DNA of 7,646 nt, taken from positions 1-7,646 of the forward strand of contig JBEVDW010000390.1 of NCBI GenBank assembly GCA_040513115.1. The letters are read 5' to 3'. The position numbers and the translations under genes were made by a program. This DNA is from DATELY01 sp040513115 (GTDB lineage: Bacteria; Pseudomonadota; Gammaproteobacteria; Steroidobacterales; Steroidobacteraceae). The notes beneath the pieces are model-generated. The model did not search any database and was not told where the DNA came from. It was given only the letters and a program-made list of their open reading frames with translations. This document shows positions 5,284 through 7,646 of this stretch, piece after piece. How positions within the stretch are numbered: position 1 is the stretch's first letter; each line of letters begins with the position of its first letter.

Positions 5284-6081
5284 ATGGCAATGGACGTGGT
5301 GGACTACGAGATCTTCGGCGATGACATGCAGTACGTGGAGATCGAGTTCGATCCCGGTGAGGCTGCCATCGGCGAGGCAGGCGCAATGATGATGATGCAG
5401 GACGGAGTGGACATGGACACCGTCTTCGGCGACGGCTCGGCGCAGCAAGGTGGTGTGTTCGGCAAGCTACTCGGTGCGGGCAAGCGTCTGGTCACCGGCG
5501 AATCGCTTTTCACCACCGTCTTCCACAACGAGGCGCGCGTCAAACGCCGCGTTGCGTTCGCGGCCCCCTACCCCGGCAAGATCATCCCGGTGAAGCTAAC
5601 CGATGTCGGCGGCACCCTCATCTGCCAGAAGGACAGCTTTCTGTGCGCCGCACGCGGCGTGTCGTTGGGCATCGCCTTCCAGCGCAAGCTCGGTGCCGGC
5701 CTGTTCGGCGGCGAAGGGTTCATCATGCAGAAGCTCGACGGCGAGGGCATGGTGTTCGTGCACGCCGGCGGCACCCTGATGACCCGTGATCTGCAACCCG
5801 GGGAGCGCCTGCGGGTCGACACCGGCTGCGTCGTCGCATTTCAGCCCAGCGTGGACTTCGACATTCAGTTCGTCGGGAAGCTGAAGAGTGCCCTGTTCTC
5901 CGGGGAAGGGCTGTTCTTCGCCACCCTCACCGGGCCAGGCCGGGTGTGGCTGCAGTCGCTGCCGCTCTCGCGCCTGGCCAACCGCATCATCGCCTCTGCG
6001 CCCGCCGCGGGCGGACGGCGGGTGGGCGAAGGCTCTGTGTTGGGAGCGCTGGGCGGACTGCTCGACGGCGACAACAACTAG
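5284..6081 (+). CDS. TIGR00266 / AIM24 family protein
   Basis: A 265-residue member of the AIM24 (TIGR00266) family, named after a mitochondrial protein; bacterial members have no settled function. Family signatures are seen throughout. These are the N-terminal strand region VEIEFDPGEAAIGEAGAMMMMQDGVDMDTVFGDG (18-51), the GGVFGKLLGAGKRLVTGESLFTTVFHN block (56-82), PYPGKIIPVKL (95-105), then GEGFIMQKLDGEGMVFVHAGGTL (143-165), and the C-terminal TGPGRVWLQSLPLSRLANRI (216-235). The fold is a repeated beta-barrel, and no membrane helix is present. A run of four methionines (35-38) is typical of this spot. The ATG at 5284 has GGAG (5272-5275) at 8-base spacing; the ATG at 5290 would be 14 away. 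The M48 peptidase starts 6 bases after the stop, so the two form an operon. Membrane association or a quality-control role with the peptidase is inference. Confidence 0.93.
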   Translation: MAMDVVDYEIFGDDMQYVEIEFDPGEAAIGEAGAMMMMQDGVDMDTVFGDGSAQQGGVFGKLLGAGKRLVTGESLFTTVFHNEARVKRRVAFAAPYPGKIIPVKLTDVGGTLICQKDSFLCAARGVSLGIAFQRKLGAGLFGGEGFIMQKLDGEGMVFVHAGGTLMTRDLQPGERLRVDTGCVVAFQPSVDFDIQFVGKLKSALFSGEGLFFATLTGPGRVWLQSLPLSRLANRIIASAPAAGGRRVGEGSVLGALGGLLDGDNN

Positions 6082-6087
6082 CCCGGC

Positions 6088-7161
6088 ATGAAGACCCGAG
6101 TGTTCGGTGGCGGATCGCCCGCCACCGGCGAGCCCGCGGAACTGACGATTACCGCCGATTCGATCCAGATCCGCACTGACAGCGGGCTGGTGTCGGCCCG
6201 TATCCCCGAGCTGCGTGTCCGTCAAATTGGTACGGACTTGGCCGGTATCGAGCTCGCGTGGGAAACGGCCGCGGGTTTACGTGCCGTCCAAGTGCTGGAC
6301 CCGGCCGGGGCGCGGGAAGTGGGAAGCCACCCCGCTCTGGAGAATAGCCCCCAGTTCGCGGCTCTCCGCGGGCGCCGGCGCCGGCAGAACGTTGGCCGGA
6401 GCGCGGCGTGGACTGTCCTTGGTGTGGTGGTCCTGTTCCCCCTGCTTCTGTTCCTGGTCTTCATCTGGCAGTCCGATCGCATTGCCGGCGCTGCGGCGGC
6501 GCGCATTCCGATCGATCAGGAGGTGAAACTTGGCGACCACACCTTCGCACAGATGCGCGCCTCCCTCGACTTGCAGGATTCAGGTCCCGCGTACGACGCC
6601 GTCAAAACGCTCGGCCAGCGACTGACGCGTGGCTCGAAGTACACGTACCGATTCCATGTGGCGAAGAACGAGACGGTCAATGCCTTTGCCCTGCCGGGTG
6701 GCATCGTCGTAGTACACACAGGGTTGATCAACGCGACCCGCCGAGCCGAAGAGCTCGCCGGCGTGCTTGCCCACGAAGTCCAGCATGTGGAGCTACGTCA
6801 TAGCCTTCGAGCGGTCGTGAAGGACCTCGGCTTGCGCGGCCTTTGGATGCTCGTAACCGGCGACATCGGCAGCGGCGTGTTGGGTCGCGCAGCCCTGGAG
6901 CTGACGTCGCTCACGTTCTCGCGCGATGCAGAAGCAGAAGCGGATCAGCGCGGCTTCGACGTGCTGGTCGCGAACGGTATCGATCCGAGCGGCGTGTCGG
7001 ACTTCTTCATCGTGATGGCAGAGAAGGCCGGACCGACACCACCGCCGCTGTTATCGACTCATCCGGCGAGCGCGGATCGCGAGCGGGCGCTGCGGGAGCG
7101 AGTGAAGGCGCTGCAACAGCGCTTCACACCGTTGGACCTGAAGCCCTGGCCGCCTACCTGA
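6088..7161 (+). CDS. M48 family zinc metallopeptidase, membrane-anchored
   Basis: A 357-residue zinc protease. Domain order: an N-terminal beta-rich region (1-90); an arginine cluster GRRRRQ (95-100); one transmembrane helix (about 107-127, AAWTVLGVVVLFPLLLFLVFI); then the peptidase domain. The positive cluster before the helix predicts the N-terminus inside and the catalytic domain in the periplasm. The catalytic motif is H-E-V-Q-H at 229-233 (zinc ligands H229 and H233, catalytic E230). The third ligand is probably E282 in SRDAEAEAD (278-286). NAFALPGG (198-205) and STHP (323-326) are also family hallmarks, so the enzyme looks intact. Relatives include BepA and Oma1-type membrane or outer-membrane quality-control proteases, but this one has a soluble N-terminal domain rather than a signal peptide. 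The ATG lacks an SD and lies 6 bases after the AIM24 stop, suggesting reinitiation or coupling. Confidence 0.94.
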   Translation: MKTRVFGGGSPATGEPAELTITADSIQIRTDSGLVSARIPELRVRQIGTDLAGIELAWETAAGLRAVQVLDPAGAREVGSHPALENSPQFAALRGRRRRQNVGRSAAWTVLGVVVLFPLLLFLVFIWQSDRIAGAAAARIPIDQEVKLGDHTFAQMRASLDLQDSGPAYDAVKTLGQRLTRGSKYTYRFHVAKNETVNAFALPGGIVVVHTGLINATRRAEELAGVLAHEVQHVELRHSLRAVVKDLGLRGLWMLVTGDIGSGVLGRAALELTSLTFSRDAEAEADQRGFDVLVANGIDPSGVSDFFIVMAEKAGPTPPPLLSTHPASADRERALRERVKALQQRFTPLDLKPWPPT

Positions 7162-7177
7162 GCGCTCAACGACACAC

Positions 7178-7646
7178 TCACCGATTCACATTGGCCCGCG
7201 CGACCGTCAACGCCGTCATGTTGACGATGCGCCTGACGGTGGCGGTCGCCGTCAGGATGTTCACCGGCGCTGCACACCCGAGCAGCATCGGGCCGATCGC
7301 AACGTTGTTTCCGGCCGCAGTCTTCAGCAGGTTGTATGCGATGTTCGCGGCGTCGAGGTTCGGCAGGATCAGCAGGTTCGCCGAGCCGGACAACGTCGTC
7401 TCCGGCAATGCGCCTTTGCGGATGGCCTCGTTCAAGGCGCTGTCGCCGTGCATCTCGCCGTCGAGCTCCAGTTGCGGGGCTCGCGCTCGCACCAGCTCCA
7501 GCGTTTGCCGCATCTTCACGGCCGACGGCGCATCGCTGGTGCCGAAGTTCGAGTGCGATAACAACGCAATCTTCGGTTGAATGCCGAAGCGACGCACAAC
7601 GTGTGCGGCCATGATCGTGATCTCCGCCAACTGCTCGGCGGTGGGA
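7178..7646 (-). CDS. maeB: NADP-dependent malic enzyme, C-terminal phosphotransacetylase-like part (partial)
   Basis: Only the last 155 codons are inside the window; the frame is open at base 7646. The sequence matches the C-terminal phosphotransacetylase-like domain of the large (about 760-residue) MaeB-type malic enzymes, which convert malate to pyruvate and CO2 with reduction of NADP. Diagnostic stretches are KIALLSHSNFGTSDAPSAVKMRQTLELVRARAP, then LELDGEMHGDSALNE, LPNLDAANIAYNLLKTAAG, and the very end PVNILTATATVRRIVNMTALTVARAN. In known members this domain is generally regulatory (acetyl-CoA response) rather than an active transacetylase. A free phosphate acetyl- or butyryltransferase is less likely because the S-N-F-G-T-S-D-A-P and VRRIVNM motifs are characteristic of MaeB. 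It converges on the M48 gene with a 16-base gap. Confidence 0.88.
   Translation of the reverse strand, partial: PTAEQLAEITIMAAHVVRRFGIQPKIALLSHSNFGTSDAPSAVKMRQTLELVRARAPQLELDGEMHGDSALNEAIRKGALPETTLSGSANLLILPNLDAANIAYNLLKTAAGNNVAIGPMLLGCAAPVNILTATATVRRIVNMTALTVARANVNR

Noticed and set aside
6843..7580. Long rightward open frame of 245 codons spanning the M48 end and the malic enzyme region
   Set aside because: It overlaps two clearly identified genes in other frames, and its Arg/Ser-rich composition is typical of a GC-rich shadow frame.

Overview
The window is GC-rich, densely packed bacterial chromosome with Shine-Dalgarno-led genes and short gaps. The protein families fit a proteobacterium, probably a gammaproteobacterium: a MaeB-type malic enzyme, a YbaA-like DUF1428 protein, a TIGR00266/AIM24 protein next to an M48 peptidase, and a Tat-exported dienelactone hydrolase. 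That placement is inference from family content and base composition. I see no rRNA, tRNA, insertion sequence, CRISPR array, phage gene or attachment site.

Left part (1-1000): the N-terminal half of an exported metallo-beta-lactamase-fold hydrolase runs leftward off the edge. It is divergent from a small DUF1428 protein.

Middle part (1015-3617): this looks like one regulated locus. A SnoaL/NTF2-like protein and a TetR-family regulator form a leftward, translationally coupled pair with a 1-base gap. A VOC (glyoxalase-fold) protein and a Tat-exported dienelactone-hydrolase-family protein run rightward. The shared intergenic region holds a perfect 20-bp inverted repeat (9-bp arms, 2-bp centre). 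It fills the 17-bp spacer between a recognisable -35 and -10 for the leftward pair, so it is very probably the TetR operator. Extra half-sites lie at the SnoaL start codon and on the rightward side. The simplest reading is an inducible detoxification or catabolic module under an autoregulated repressor; the inducer and substrate are not visible.

Right part (3715-7646): a GNAT acetyltransferase, probably with a leaderless or SD-less start, converges on a GTG-started all-helical coiled-coil protein of unknown function. Divergent from that is a two-gene set, an AIM24/TIGR00266-family protein followed 6 bases later by a single-pass membrane M48 zinc metallopeptidase. The window closes with the C-terminal phosphotransacetylase-like part of an NADP-dependent malic enzyme on the minus strand.

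Most of the content is recognisable housekeeping or accessory enzymology. The least explained items are the operator architecture at 2096-2137, the AIM24-M48 pairing with its divergent coiled-coil neighbour, and the coiled-coil protein itself.
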